Origin: Saprospirales bacterium GYS_P2D
Lineage (GTDB): Bacteria; Bacteroidota; Bacteroidia; Chitinophagales; Saprospiraceae
DNA length: 64,000 nt
Assembly: GCA_009833045.1 (NCBI GenBank)
Contig: WUUP01000007.1
Span: 221,041 to 285,040 of the forward strand
Reading direction: 5' to 3'
The position numbers were made by a program, and so were the translations under genes. Positions 56,401 through 64,000 of the stretch are shown in pieces; within the stretch, counting starts at the first letter, position 1; each line of letters opens with the position of its first letter. The notes under the pieces were generated by a model that was given only the letters and a program-made list of their open reading frames with translations, was not told where the DNA came from and did no database searches.

Positions 56401-59400
56401 ATTATCTTCGTCATCTTCACTTTGATCACCATCATCATTGTCAGGAGTAGAATCTACATCCATTTGATCAGCGTCAGTTACTTGAGCAACATTTAAGTAA
56501 TCAGCGTTTTCGCCAGCTACTACTCGTACATCAAAGTAAAATGTCTTAGTCTCACCCACCTTCAGACTGATATCGCTCCATCTGATGATGTTGCCTAATA
56601 ACTGTCCAGCAGGAGTTATATTAGAGATATTAGTATATCCGCTTGGTATCGGATCTGTTATCTCGACTCCTGTAGCATGAGCTGTCCCTTCGTTAGTCAG
56701 TGTGATCGTGAATCTCACTATCTCTCCTGCAGTTACTACTGACATATTCACTTCTTTCTCTAAGGCAATATCAATCTTGCCTTTGAATCCAGCGTCAATA
56801 TCATTATTGATCTCTCCACTTGACATTGAGAAAATAGCCGTAGTAGCACTTGCCATGTCGATGTCACTATCATTCGTGCCATCACCTTGATTCTGAAGTG
56901 TCACAGTATATCCAGTCGGTGGAGTGAATCTCACTCTGTAATCTCCAGGGAAGATATTGTTGAACTGGTAAGAACCATCATCCTCTGTAGTCGTAGACGC
57001 TAATGTCACTCCCTCAGGGTTTAATAATTCTACATAGACATCTCCTAATCCAGGCTCATCGCTATCGAATATACCGTCACAATCGTAGTCTAACCATACT
57101 TGGTCTCCGATCGATGTATTCTGATAGTATCCTGCATCTATCGTCTTGTCGCTTTCGTTGACATCGAGTGTGATGAGGTGAGACTCTTCAGTCACCATAT
57201 TCACATCACTATCTTTGTCATCATCTGTTCTATTTGGTAATGTAATAGAGTAACCAGAAGGTGTCACGAATCTCACATAGTACTGTCCAGCACTTAGGTT
57301 GTTGAACATGTACATACCGTTTTCGTCAGTTTGTACTCTTCTGATTTCGTTCTTATTAGCATCGAGCAAGATAACAGTCACGTTAGGTATTCCTACTTCA
57401 CCTGCATCCTGCATACCATTTCTATTAGCATCTATCCATACTTGATCTCCAAGAGCTGCTGTACAGTCTTCTTCCTCTTCGATGACTACATCGAGAGTAG
57501 TGAAGCATCCGTTAGCATCAGTCACAAGTACTTGGTAAGTACCTGCAGCTAATCCTACAGCCATTCTTGCAGTCTGCATGTTAGCATCATTCCACTCATA
57601 TGTATATGGTGCAGCACCTCCAGTCGCAGATACAATAGCCATACCTACAGCACCTTCGTTACATGTTGCATTAGATTTCTCTTCTAATGTCACCAATACA
57701 TCAGCTGTCTGATCGATCACTTGGACAGTCGCTCTGTTTTCACAGCCATTCTGTCCTCTTACTACTACAGTATAAGATCCAGCGATTGATACTTCAGGAT
57801 TGCTCATACTGCTCGAGAATCCATTCGTACCTACCCAGCTCACTACAGTACCGTTGGTGTTCACTGTGAGTGACACTCTCTCATTAGTACATGTGATGAA
57901 TGCATCTTGAGCCTCAATAAATGGAAGCTCTGTGTCATCCACTACTATCACGGACTGGCTCGCTGTACATCCCGCAGCAGTAGTCACTGTCGCAGTATAT
58001 GTACCTCCTTGGCTCACCTCTGGAGACTGAGCTGATGATGTGAATCCATTAGGTCCAGTCCAGCTAAATGTCACTCCAGCAGTAGTCGAACTCGCTGTAA
58101 GTGTCACTGATGGTTCGAGACACGTGATAGATCCGCCCGTCGCACTCACGTCAGGAATATCTGCATCGATACCTACGACTACTGACTCAGTAGCTGTACA
58201 TCCCGCAGCATTAGATACTGACACTGTATATGTACCTGGCACTGTCACAGAAGGCTGTGCTTGAGCACTGGTATATCCTTCTGGGCCTGTCCAACTAATG
58301 TTAGTAGCATTAGTAGACAATCCTAATGTCACAGAAGGTTGAGTACATGTGATCGTACCTCCTGTAGCTGTCAGCGTGATAGCATTTCCACCATCAACTG
58401 TCGCACTACATGTAGTAGTACATCCATTCTCATCTGTAAGAGTCACTGTGTATGTACCTGGCAACAAGTTAGTCGCAGTAGCACCAGTCTGTCCGTCAGA
58501 CCACTGATAAGTGATCGTACCTGAACCATTGATGGCCTGTACTGTGATAGCTCCATTCGCCTCTCCACATGTAGATGGAGTGACATTAGTGATATTGCAG
58601 CTGAGTGCATTGCTATCTTCTAATGTCGCACTACATGTAGTAGTACATCCATTCTCATCTGTGATAGTAACGGTGTATGTACCTGCAGCAAGATTATTCG
58701 CTGTAGCTGTCGTCTGTCCATCAGACCATAAGTACGAGATCGTACCTGATCCATTAGAAGCTTGTACTGTGATCTGACCATTAGCGCTACCGCATGTAGG
58801 CTGAATTACATTATTAATGGTACATGTGAGGTCACTTCTGCTTGGTACAGTCACTTCGCATGTGGTCGTACATCCGTCACCGTCTGTAGCCGTCACCGTG
58901 TGTACTCCTGCAGTTAAGTTATTCGCAGTAGCATTCGTTTCGCCATTATCCCATAGGTATGTGATAGTTCCAGTACCTCCATTTACTTGTACTGTTGCTA
59001 CACCATTCGCAGCTTCACAGTCAGCAGGACTGTTGACATTGATAGTACAGCTAAGCTCTTTCACGATAAGTACGAGTACCTCATCCGATACACATCCGTC
59101 ATTAGTGACTGTATATGTACCTGCCTGAGTATAGTCAGTACCATTCCACGTGAATACTTCACCTGCACAGATAGTCTCCTCTGTTCTGATATCCGCTGGC
59201 TTCTGAGTAACTGTCACCACTAACTGGTTATCAGCTACACAGCCCGCAACAGCATCTGTATATGTACCAGCAGCATTCACTGTGATACCGTTCCATGTGA
59301 ACGGTAAGTCCTCTTCACATACTGTACGGTTCTCTACAATCGGTGCCGGCTTCTCTGTCACTGTCACCACTAACTGGTTATCAGCTACACAGCCCGCTTG

Positions 59401-62400
59401 TGCGTCTGTGAAAGTGCCTGCTCCGTTCACCGTGATTCCGTTCCATGTGAACGGTAAGTCCTCTTCACATACTGTACGGTTCTCTACAATAGGCGCTGGC
59501 TTCTCTGTTACTGTCACCACTAACTGGTTATCAGCTACACAGCCCGCTTGTGCGTCTGTGAAAGTGCCTGCTCCGTTCACCGTGATTCCGTTCCATGTGA
59601 ACGGTAAGTCCTCTTCACATACTGTACGGTTCTCTACAATCGGTGCTGGCTTCTCTGTCACTGTCACCACTAATATTTGGTTTGCAAGACATTCGTCATT
59701 AGTAGCTGTATAAGTACCTGCTATAGAGATAGTCTGACCATTCCAAGAGAATGGAAGATCCACTTCACATACCGTACGGTTCTCTGTAACATCTGCTGGC
59801 TTAGGTGTCACTGTCAAGTTCAATACTTGATCTGCTGTACAGCCCGCTCCTTCTATTCTATCTGTAGTACTTGCATTGTACTGACGACCATTCCATACGT
59901 ATGGTAGCTCATCACTACATACCGTAGCATTCGTTACTTCATCCGCAGGCTTGTCGTAATCTTCACCGACAAACGCTGTCGCCTCTCCTATACAGCCATT
60001 AGCTCCTAATACTTGTACAGTATATGTCTGAGCTACTGCTACGGTTGGATTAGCTGTTGAATTTGTAAAGCCATTAGGCGCAGTCCATCCGATCACAGTC
60101 GCTCCAGCTGGAAGGCCAGATACTCCGATTGTCACACTATTAGTTTCACAAGTCAATGTACCACCAAATGCTGTAAACTGTGGAGCCTCCGTATCCTCTG
60201 TCACGATGATGGTAGCATCCGCTGTACATCCGTTAGCCGCTATCACAGTAACTGTGTAGTTACCTCCTTCTGTCACTACAGGATTAGGATCATTGGATAC
60301 GAATCCGTTAGGTCCTGCCCACTGCTGGAATGTGCCATTCGTCGTGAATGTCAACTCTACCTGCATGTCACCAGTACAGTCGATTACTTTATTATCAGCT
60401 TGTACTGATGGAGGAGTGAAGTCACCCTCGATCTCAGCTGTCAACGTAATCTCACATCCTGATGCATCGGTAACCACTACTGTGTGAGTACCTGAAGTCA
60501 ATGCCGTCGCAGTAGCAGTAGTCTCTCCATTATCCCACTCATATGTGTATGGAGCCTGACCTTGAGTTACTGTCACTGTCGCTGCACCACTGTTAGGGTT
60601 AGCACAGTTGACCCCGTTATCATCATCGACAGTAGCCTCTACTGGACACTCTACTGTGATAGTCTGAACGTGCTCTATTGAATTATCACATGCATCCGTA
60701 GCTGTCCATGTTCTAGTGATGAACCATCCACATTCGAAGATTTGTTCTATTTCTGCGAATCCTACAGTCACAGCGTTACAATCATCCGCTTCTACAGTCG
60801 GTGCTGCTGGGATATTGTCACAAGACACAGTCACGTCAGCTGGTAGTGTAGATGTGAATGTAGGTATATCAGAGTCAGGGAGTAATGTCACTCTCTGGAA
60901 CGCTGTATCTACATTGCCACACTCATCTGATGCTGTCCACATTCTGATGATAGTACCACCTGTACATGGATCAAGAACACCACTATCTACTGGTGGATTA
61001 AGTCCAAGATCCGTATCACAATTATCACTTACTGTAGGATTACTAAACTGGTAATCATCACCACACTCTATCGTGATATCACCACCGACACCTAAGATCT
61101 CAGGGTCAGTAGAATCAATGATCGTCAATACTGCCGTACGCTCTGACTGATTATCACACTCATCAATCGCTGTGAATGTCACAGTAGTCTGACCGTTACA
61201 GTTAATATCAAATCCGATAAAGTCTGTATCGTATTCTACGGTAGTACAAGCATCTGTAGCCTGTCCTACTCCACCATTGCTATTTAACCAGTTAGTCACT
61301 TTAGTAGATAGCTGAGGATCAGAACACTCGAGTGTCAGATCTTCTGGATCTATCGTCCAAACTGGATCGTCATTATCTGTCTTAATGATCATCGCAGTAC
61401 AAGTAGTCATATTGCCACACTCATCGGTAGCAGTGAATGTTACTTCCTTAGTCTCAAGACCAGGAGCACAGTTAGCTTGTCTGAAGTAATCGATCTGATC
61501 GTAGTTATTTGTCACAGTTACACTTGCTCCACAAAACTCTGTAGCTATAGCACTTTCTAACCATGCTGCTACAAGCACATCATTATTGTCATCACCACAA
61601 GCTAATGTCAATGTCGCAGGACAAGTAATCACTGGATCATCTCGATCTACAATTCTGATTACTGCACTACATTGATCGGTATTGCCACAGTCATCGGTTG
61701 CTGTGAATGTCACTGTTAAACCAGCTCCATTCGTGTTACATACTACACTTGGTAAGCTACCTGCAGTATAGTTATTGCTGATGGTTACATTAGCATCACA
61801 GGCATCACTCGCACTAACACTATTCAACCAGGCAGCAATCTCACTTGTGTAATCTCCGTCACACTCTAAGATTAAGTCATTCACACAGCTGATCACTGGA
61901 TCAACTCGATCTACAATTCTGATTACTGCACTACATTGATCAGTATTGCCACAGTCATCGGTTGCTGTGAATGTCACTGTTAAACCAGCTCCATTCGTGT
62001 TACATACTACACTTGGTAAGCTACCTGCAGTATAGTTATTGCTGATGGTTACATTAGCATCACAGGCATCACTCGCACTCACACTATTCAACCAGGCAGC
62101 AATCTCACTTGTGTAATCTCCGTCACACTCTAAGATTAAGTCATTCACACAGCTTATCACTGGATCAACTCGATCTACAATTCTGATTACTGCACTGCAC
62201 TGATCTGTGTTACCACAGTCATCTATAGCCGTGAACGTCACTGTCAAACCAGATCCATTAGTATTACATACTACACTTGGTAAGCTACCTGCAGTATAGT
62301 TATTACTGATGGTCACATTAGCATCACATACATCACTCGCACTAACACTATTCAACCAAGCATTGATCTCACTCGTGTAATCGCCGTCACACTCTAGAAT

Positions 62401-64000
62401 CAAGTCATTCACACAGCTAATCACCGGATCAACTCGATCTACAATTCTGATTACTGCACTACATTGATCGGTATTGCCACAGTCATCAGTTGCTGTAAAG
62501 GTTACTGTCAAGCCAGCTCCATTCGTAGAACATACTACACTTGGTAAGCTACCTGCAGTATAGTTATTACTGATGGTTACATTGCCATTATTTTTACTAT
62601 TGCATATTGAAATAATCCTACTTTGTGAGATATCAAAACACTCGCCGTCTATATTAGATATATTCTGGCCTGTAGATAAAGATGTAACAGGTTTCTGTGA
62701 ATCAAAATTGACCGCATGAATAATGTAACTACCTGCTGCTCGACCGCTAAATTCAGGTGAATTATTATTGAGCTGGAGTATTGTTCCGTTTTGGTCGGTT
62801 AATACATATATTGTTGATGTCCCTGCTGGATTTCCACCTTGTATAGATGCAATAATATTTTCAGACACCCCAAAATCACATCCCGCACATTCATCTGTGG
62901 CACTAACACTATTCAACCACGCATTGATCTCGCTCGTGTAATCTCCGTCACACTCTAAGATTAAGTCATTTACACAGCTAATCACTGGATCAACTCGATC
63001 TACAATTCTGATTACTGCACTACACTGATCTGTATTCCCACAGTCGTCCGTTGCCGTAAACGTAACAGTCAAGCCAGACCCGTTCGTGTTACATACTACA
63101 CTTGGTAAGCTACCTGCAGTATAGTTATTACTGATGGTCACGTTAGCATCACAGGCATCACTTGCACTCACACTGTTTAACCATGCACTAATCTCACTTG
63201 TGTAATCACCGTCACACTCTAAGATTAAGTCATTCACACAGCTAATCACTGGATCAACTCGATCTACAATTCTGATTACTGCACTACATTGATCAGTATT
63301 GCCACAGTCATCGGTTGCTGTGAATGTCACTGTTAAACCAGCTCCATTCGTGTTACATACTACACTTGGTAAGCTACCTGCAGTATAGTTATTACTGATG
63401 GTCACGTTAGCATCACAGGCATCTGTGGCACTTATGCTATTCAACCACGCATTAATCTCGCTCGTGTAATCTCCGTCACACTCTAAGATTAAGTCATTTA
63501 CACAGCTGATCACTGGATCATCTCGATCTACAATTCTGATTACTGCACTACATTGATCGGTATTGCCACAGTCATCGGTTGCTGTAAATGTAACAGTCAA
63601 ACCAGCTCCATTTGTATTACATACCACACTTGGTAAGCTACCTGCAGTATAGTTATTACTGATGGTCACATTAGCATCACAGGCATCACTCGCACTCACA
63701 CTATTCAACCATGCACTAATCTCACTTGTGTAGTCACCGTCACACTCTAAGATCAAGTCATTCACACAGCTGATCACTGGAGCTACTCGATCTACAATTC
63801 TGATTACTGCACTACATTGATCGGTATTGCCACAGTCATCTGTAGCTGTAAATGTAACAGTCAAGCCTGCCCCATTCGGATTACATACTACACTTGGTAA
63901 GCTACCTGCAGTATAGTTATTACTGATGGTCACGTTAGCATCACAGGCATCTGTGGCACTCACACTGTTTAACCATGCACTAATCTCACTTGTGTAGTCA
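53464..64000 (-). CDS. Giant repeat-rich surface protein, partial (N-terminus beyond the right edge)
   Basis: More than 3500 residues in frame, open to the right edge, TAA at 53464. From the N-terminal side: about eight near-identical 88-aa HYR-like repeats (VNDLILECDGDYTSEI ... TDDCGNTDQCSAVIRIVD), two diverged ones, further HYR and SprB-type modules (NPNSGAATVTVTQGQAPYTY), three to four 50-aa VENRTVCEEDLPFTWNG repeats, PKD/Ig-like modules (YTVSVSNAAGCTA), two SdrD_B-like domains (LGDQVWIDANRNGMQDAGE), DUF11 domains (ATGVEITDPIPSGY), and a C-terminal dockerin-like pair (DINANDL..., DLDLSGDVNVQDKG). It is probably an extracellular adhesin of the SprB type. Standard code; no in-frame TGA. Confidence 0.85.
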   Translation of the reverse strand, partial: DYTSEISAWLNSVSATDACDANVTISNNYTAGSLPSVVCNPNGAGLTVTFTATDDCGNTDQCSAVIRIVDRVAPVISCVNDLILECDGDYTSEISAWLNSVSASDACDANVTISNNYTAGSLPSVVCNTNGAGLTVTFTATDDCGNTDQCSAVIRIVDRDDPVISCVNDLILECDGDYTSEINAWLNSISATDACDANVTISNNYTAGSLPSVVCNTNGAGLTVTFTATDDCGNTDQCSAVIRIVDRVDPVISCVNDLILECDGDYTSEISAWLNSVSASDACDANVTISNNYTAGSLPSVVCNTNGSGLTVTFTATDDCGNTDQCSAVIRIVDRVDPVISCVNDLILECDGDYTSEINAWLNSVSATDECAGCDFGVSENIIASIQGGNPAGTSTIYVLTDQNGTILQLNNNSPEFSGRAAGSYIIHAVNFDSQKPVTSLSTGQNISNIDGECFDISQSRIISICNSKNNGNVTISNNYTAGSLPSVVCSTNGAGLTVTFTATDDCGNTDQCSAVIRIVDRVDPVISCVNDLILECDGDYTSEINAWLNSVSASDVCDANVTISNNYTAGSLPSVVCNTNGSGLTVTFTAIDDCGNTDQCSAVIRIVDRVDPVISCVNDLILECDGDYTSEIAAWLNSVSASDACDANVTISNNYTAGSLPSVVCNTNGAGLTVTFTATDDCGNTDQCSAVIRIVDRVDPVISCVNDLILECDGDYTSEIAAWLNSVSASDACDANVTISNNYTAGSLPSVVCNTNGAGLTVTFTATDDCGNTDQCSAVIRIVDRDDPVITCPATLTLACGDDNNDVLVAAWLESAIATEFCGASVTVTNNYDQIDYFRQANCAPGLETKEVTFTATDECGNMTTCTAMIIKTDNDDPVWTIDPEDLTLECSDPQLSTKVTNWLNSNGGVGQATDACTTVEYDTDFIGFDINCNGQTTVTFTAIDECDNQSERTAVLTIIDSTDPEILGVGGDITIECGDDYQFSNPTVSDNCDTDLGLNPPVDSGVLDPCTGGTIIRMWTASDECGNVDTAFQRVTLLPDSDIPTFTSTLPADVTVSCDNIPAAPTVEADDCNAVTVGFAEIEQIFECGWFITRTWTATDACDNSIEHVQTITVECPVEATVDDDNGVNCANPNSGAATVTVTQGQAPYTYEWDNGETTATATALTSGTHTVVVTDASGCEITLTAEIEGDFTPPSVQADNKVIDCTGDMQVELTFTTNGTFQQWAGPNGFVSNDPNPVVTEGGNYTVTVIAANGCTADATIIVTEDTEAPQFTAFGGTLTCETNSVTIGVSGLPAGATVIGWTAPNGFTNSTANPTVAVAQTYTVQVLGANGCIGEATAFVGEDYDKPADEVTNATVCSDELPYVWNGRQYNASTTDRIEGAGCTADQVLNLTVTPKPADVTENRTVCEVDLPFSWNGQTISIAGTYTATNDECLANQILVVTVTEKPAPIVENRTVCEEDLPFTWNGITVNGAGTFTDAQAGCVADNQLVVTVTEKPAPIVENRTVCEEDLPFTWNGITVNGAGTFTDAQAGCVADNQLVVTVTEKPAPIVENRTVCEEDLPFTWNGITVNAAGTYTDAVAGCVADNQLVVTVTQKPADIRTEETICAGEVFTWNGTDYTQAGTYTVTNDGCVSDEVLVLIVKELSCTINVNSPADCEAANGVATVQVNGGTGTITYLWDNGETNATANNLTAGVHTVTATDGDGCTTTCEVTVPSRSDLTCTINNVIQPTCGSANGQITVQASNGSGTISYLWSDGQTTATANNLAAGTYTVTITDENGCTTTCSATLEDSNALSCNITNVTPSTCGEANGAITVQAINGSGTITYQWSDGQTGATATNLLPGTYTVTLTDENGCTTTCSATVDGGNAITLTATGGTITCTQPSVTLGLSTNATNISWTGPEGYTSAQAQPSVTVPGTYTVSVSNAAGCTATESVVVGIDADIPDVSATGGSITCLEPSVTLTASSTTAGVTFSWTGPNGFTSSAQSPEVSQGGTYTATVTTAAGCTASQSVIVVDDTELPFIEAQDAFITCTNERVSLTVNTNGTVVSWVGTNGFSSSMSNPEVSIAGSYTVVVRGQNGCENRATVQVIDQTADVLVTLEEKSNATCNEGAVGMAIVSATGGAAPYTYEWNDANMQTARMAVGLAAGTYQVLVTDANGCFTTLDVVIEEEEDCTAALGDQVWIDANRNGMQDAGEVGIPNVTVILLDANKNEIRRVQTDENGMYMFNNLSAGQYYVRFVTPSGYSITLPNRTDDDKDSDVNMVTEESHLITLDVNESDKTIDAGYYQNTSIGDQVWLDYDCDGIFDSDEPGLGDVYVELLNPEGVTLASTTTEDDGSYQFNNIFPGDYRVRFTPPTGYTVTLQNQGDGTNDSDIDMASATTAIFSMSSGEINNDIDAGFKGKIDIALEKEVNMSVVTAGEIVRFTITLTNEGTAHATGVEITDPIPSGYTNISNITPAGQLLGNIIRWSDISLKVGETKTFYFDVRVVAGENADYLNVAQVTDADQMDVDSTPDNDDGDQSEDDEDNAFVTITRCDVSVSTTIVNEICEGENGSATVNVSGGVGPYTYLWSNGATTQTISGVSAGQYKVTITDADDCEVSTGLTIARSFTDLDIMTSVTDIACGTSATGEITVVVTGGAEPYTYDWSNGGEGPTITNLKGGTYTLKVTDVNGCFESIDIDVKDAIADIELVLMDQTEESCNENDGTAMVRAFDGTAPYQFFWSNGDTTSEVSGLAAGVYTVDVFDANGCQASLDVTITKEPRCQTGCNVELSMIQIINATCIGNDGFAEALASGGDAPYTYTWSNGGSGNTQAGLAPGTYTVIASDTQNCTDTLTLTVGAPVDCGDDKIDLELIKRVNNATPKPGDTVLFQLTVFNNSYAQATGVAIEDYLPDGFVAVPNSMDNDGSMIDGSTVRWTGITIDPLSLFRVSFKAIVQEPAEGVTYKNIAQITAADQDDIDSTPNNDDGDQSEDDEDYAIAQPETTDVSITKTVSDTNPEIRDVVTYTITVTNEGDNDATHVEVTDYLPVDFCVDFKNISGNGIFLGDRIIWTDINLAPGESIDLTFEAGVSAKADGQAVTNLAEVTAMDQTDSDSTPDNMDGTPSEDDESAATFTVGKTSDLELIKEVNKVQVSPNDEVEFSITVINYGPDPAFGIGVEDILPDGYADIANISHEGALTKNRIFWFVDELGVDESVTFTFDARVVHFLTEDCDYRNVAQIVESFTFDPDSAPGNDDGDQSEDDEDFEEVQLFFNGGQCVEINTAVFLEGPYDYDAGIMTTTLNKHGYLPGQRPMTFFGTPMATGQPYNQAPWFYNGTEGNGFVQNGQVVGMNGNYPRTVTDWVLVSLRSDVTAESTVCTRAALLHSDGSIEFVEGYECCDIDPTLDYYIVIEHRNHLLAMSHIKLPVINGSISYDFRRHNSYKGFMGVGQKEVAPGVYAMYAGNGDQQSTGSADIDINANDLREWIIDDGLNSSYFLRDLDLSGDVNVQDKGLFLGNNSFFSVVPR
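59230..59690 (-). repeat. Tandem near-identical 150-bp repeats inside the giant gene
   Basis: Three consecutive units of 50 codons (VENRTVCEEDLPFTWNG...VADNQLVVTVTEK) are almost identical at DNA level, flanked by two diverged copies. Near identity at synonymous positions points to recent unequal crossing-over or gene conversion. Confidence 0.85.
61650..64000 (-). repeat. Tandem 264-bp HYR-like repeats inside the giant gene
   Basis: About eight units of 88 codons each, sharing long identical DNA tracts (for example the ATCTACAATTCTGATTACTG block in each unit). The array continues past the right edge. Such arrays are prone to collapse in short-read assembly. Confidence 0.9.
62584..62890 (-). 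other. Non-repeat in-frame insert within one HYR-like repeat
   Basis: Inside one 264-bp unit the usual DACDA is replaced by about 100 residues of unrelated sequence (CDFGVSENIIASIQGGNPAG ... GECFDISQSRIISICN). The reading frame is kept and the DNA is more AT-rich than the repeats. It resembles a separate Bacteroidota surface-protein module with GQNIS and GECFDIS motifs. Confidence 0.75.

Noticed and set aside
59282..59713. Plus-strand ORF of 143 codons with internal repeats
   Set aside because: It is the antisense shadow of the repeat array in the giant surface-protein gene.

Overview
The window looks like a chromosomal segment of a marine, Saprospiraceae-like Bacteroidota. The evidence is paired SusC/SusD genes, a complete alginate-degradation locus, RadC and MobC/relaxase genes of Bacteroidota type, a TPR-LytTR regulator, and very large repeat-rich surface proteins with SprB-like, HYR-like, SdrD_B-like and DUF11-like modules. 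No rRNA or single-copy marker is present, so the genus cannot be fixed.

1-19.9 kb is an alginate utilisation locus, all on the minus strand. A FadR/GntR-type regulator is followed by susC2-susD2, a PKD lipoprotein and a PL7 lyase. A second operator-bearing promoter at about 12.1 kb precedes susC1-susD1, PL6 and PL17 lyases, a KdgF-like cupin, an MFS uronate transporter and two SDR oxidoreductases. The two putative promoters share TTGGT-N2-ACCAA palindromes, and both susC genes share a conserved 5' leader. Secreted lyases cut alginate, SusCD imports oligomers, PL17/PL6 release monomers, KdgF linearises them, and an SDR reduces DEH.

20-32 kb is accessory DNA. An NYN-domain protein is followed by a truncated 3' half of tRNA-Pro with a tyrosine integrase beside it (attachment site of an integrated element), an excisionase-like gene, hypothetical genes, a possible TIR-like or deoxyribosyltransferase-like effector, a structured RNA or oriT candidate, and a mobilisation module (VWA protein, two membrane proteins, T4CP, MobC, short relaxase).

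32-45 kb holds a LuxR-type small regulator, a 1673-aa secreted M23/FG-GAP protein, two Bacteroidota-type regulatory or hypothetical genes on the plus strand, and a compact CBASS operon (patatin CapV, CD-NTase, E2-like protein with a SEC-C tail).

The most unusual part is 45.16-53.1 kb, plus a separate gene at 37.29-38.18 kb. On the minus strand the apparent short ORFs join into long, family-consistent proteins only if TGA is read as an amino acid. I traced about 61 in-frame TGA codons, with no internal TAA or TAG in the traced genes. Where homologous motifs are recognisable (serine recombinase, Walker A of a HerA/VirD4-like ATPase, a replication-initiator-like protein), TGA falls on expected glycines. 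This is genetic code 25, known from Absconditabacteria (SR1) and Gracilibacteria. The gene set (large serine recombinase, coupling ATPase, Replic_Relax-like protein, initiator-like protein, small accessory proteins) is that of a plasmid or integrative element. So a code-25 mobile element appears to sit inside a standard-code Bacteroidota contig, either as cross-code horizontal transfer or as a chimeric assembly.

53.4-64 kb is the 3' part of a giant surface protein gene with near-identical 264-bp repeats. One repeat carries an unrelated in-frame insert of about 100 aa.
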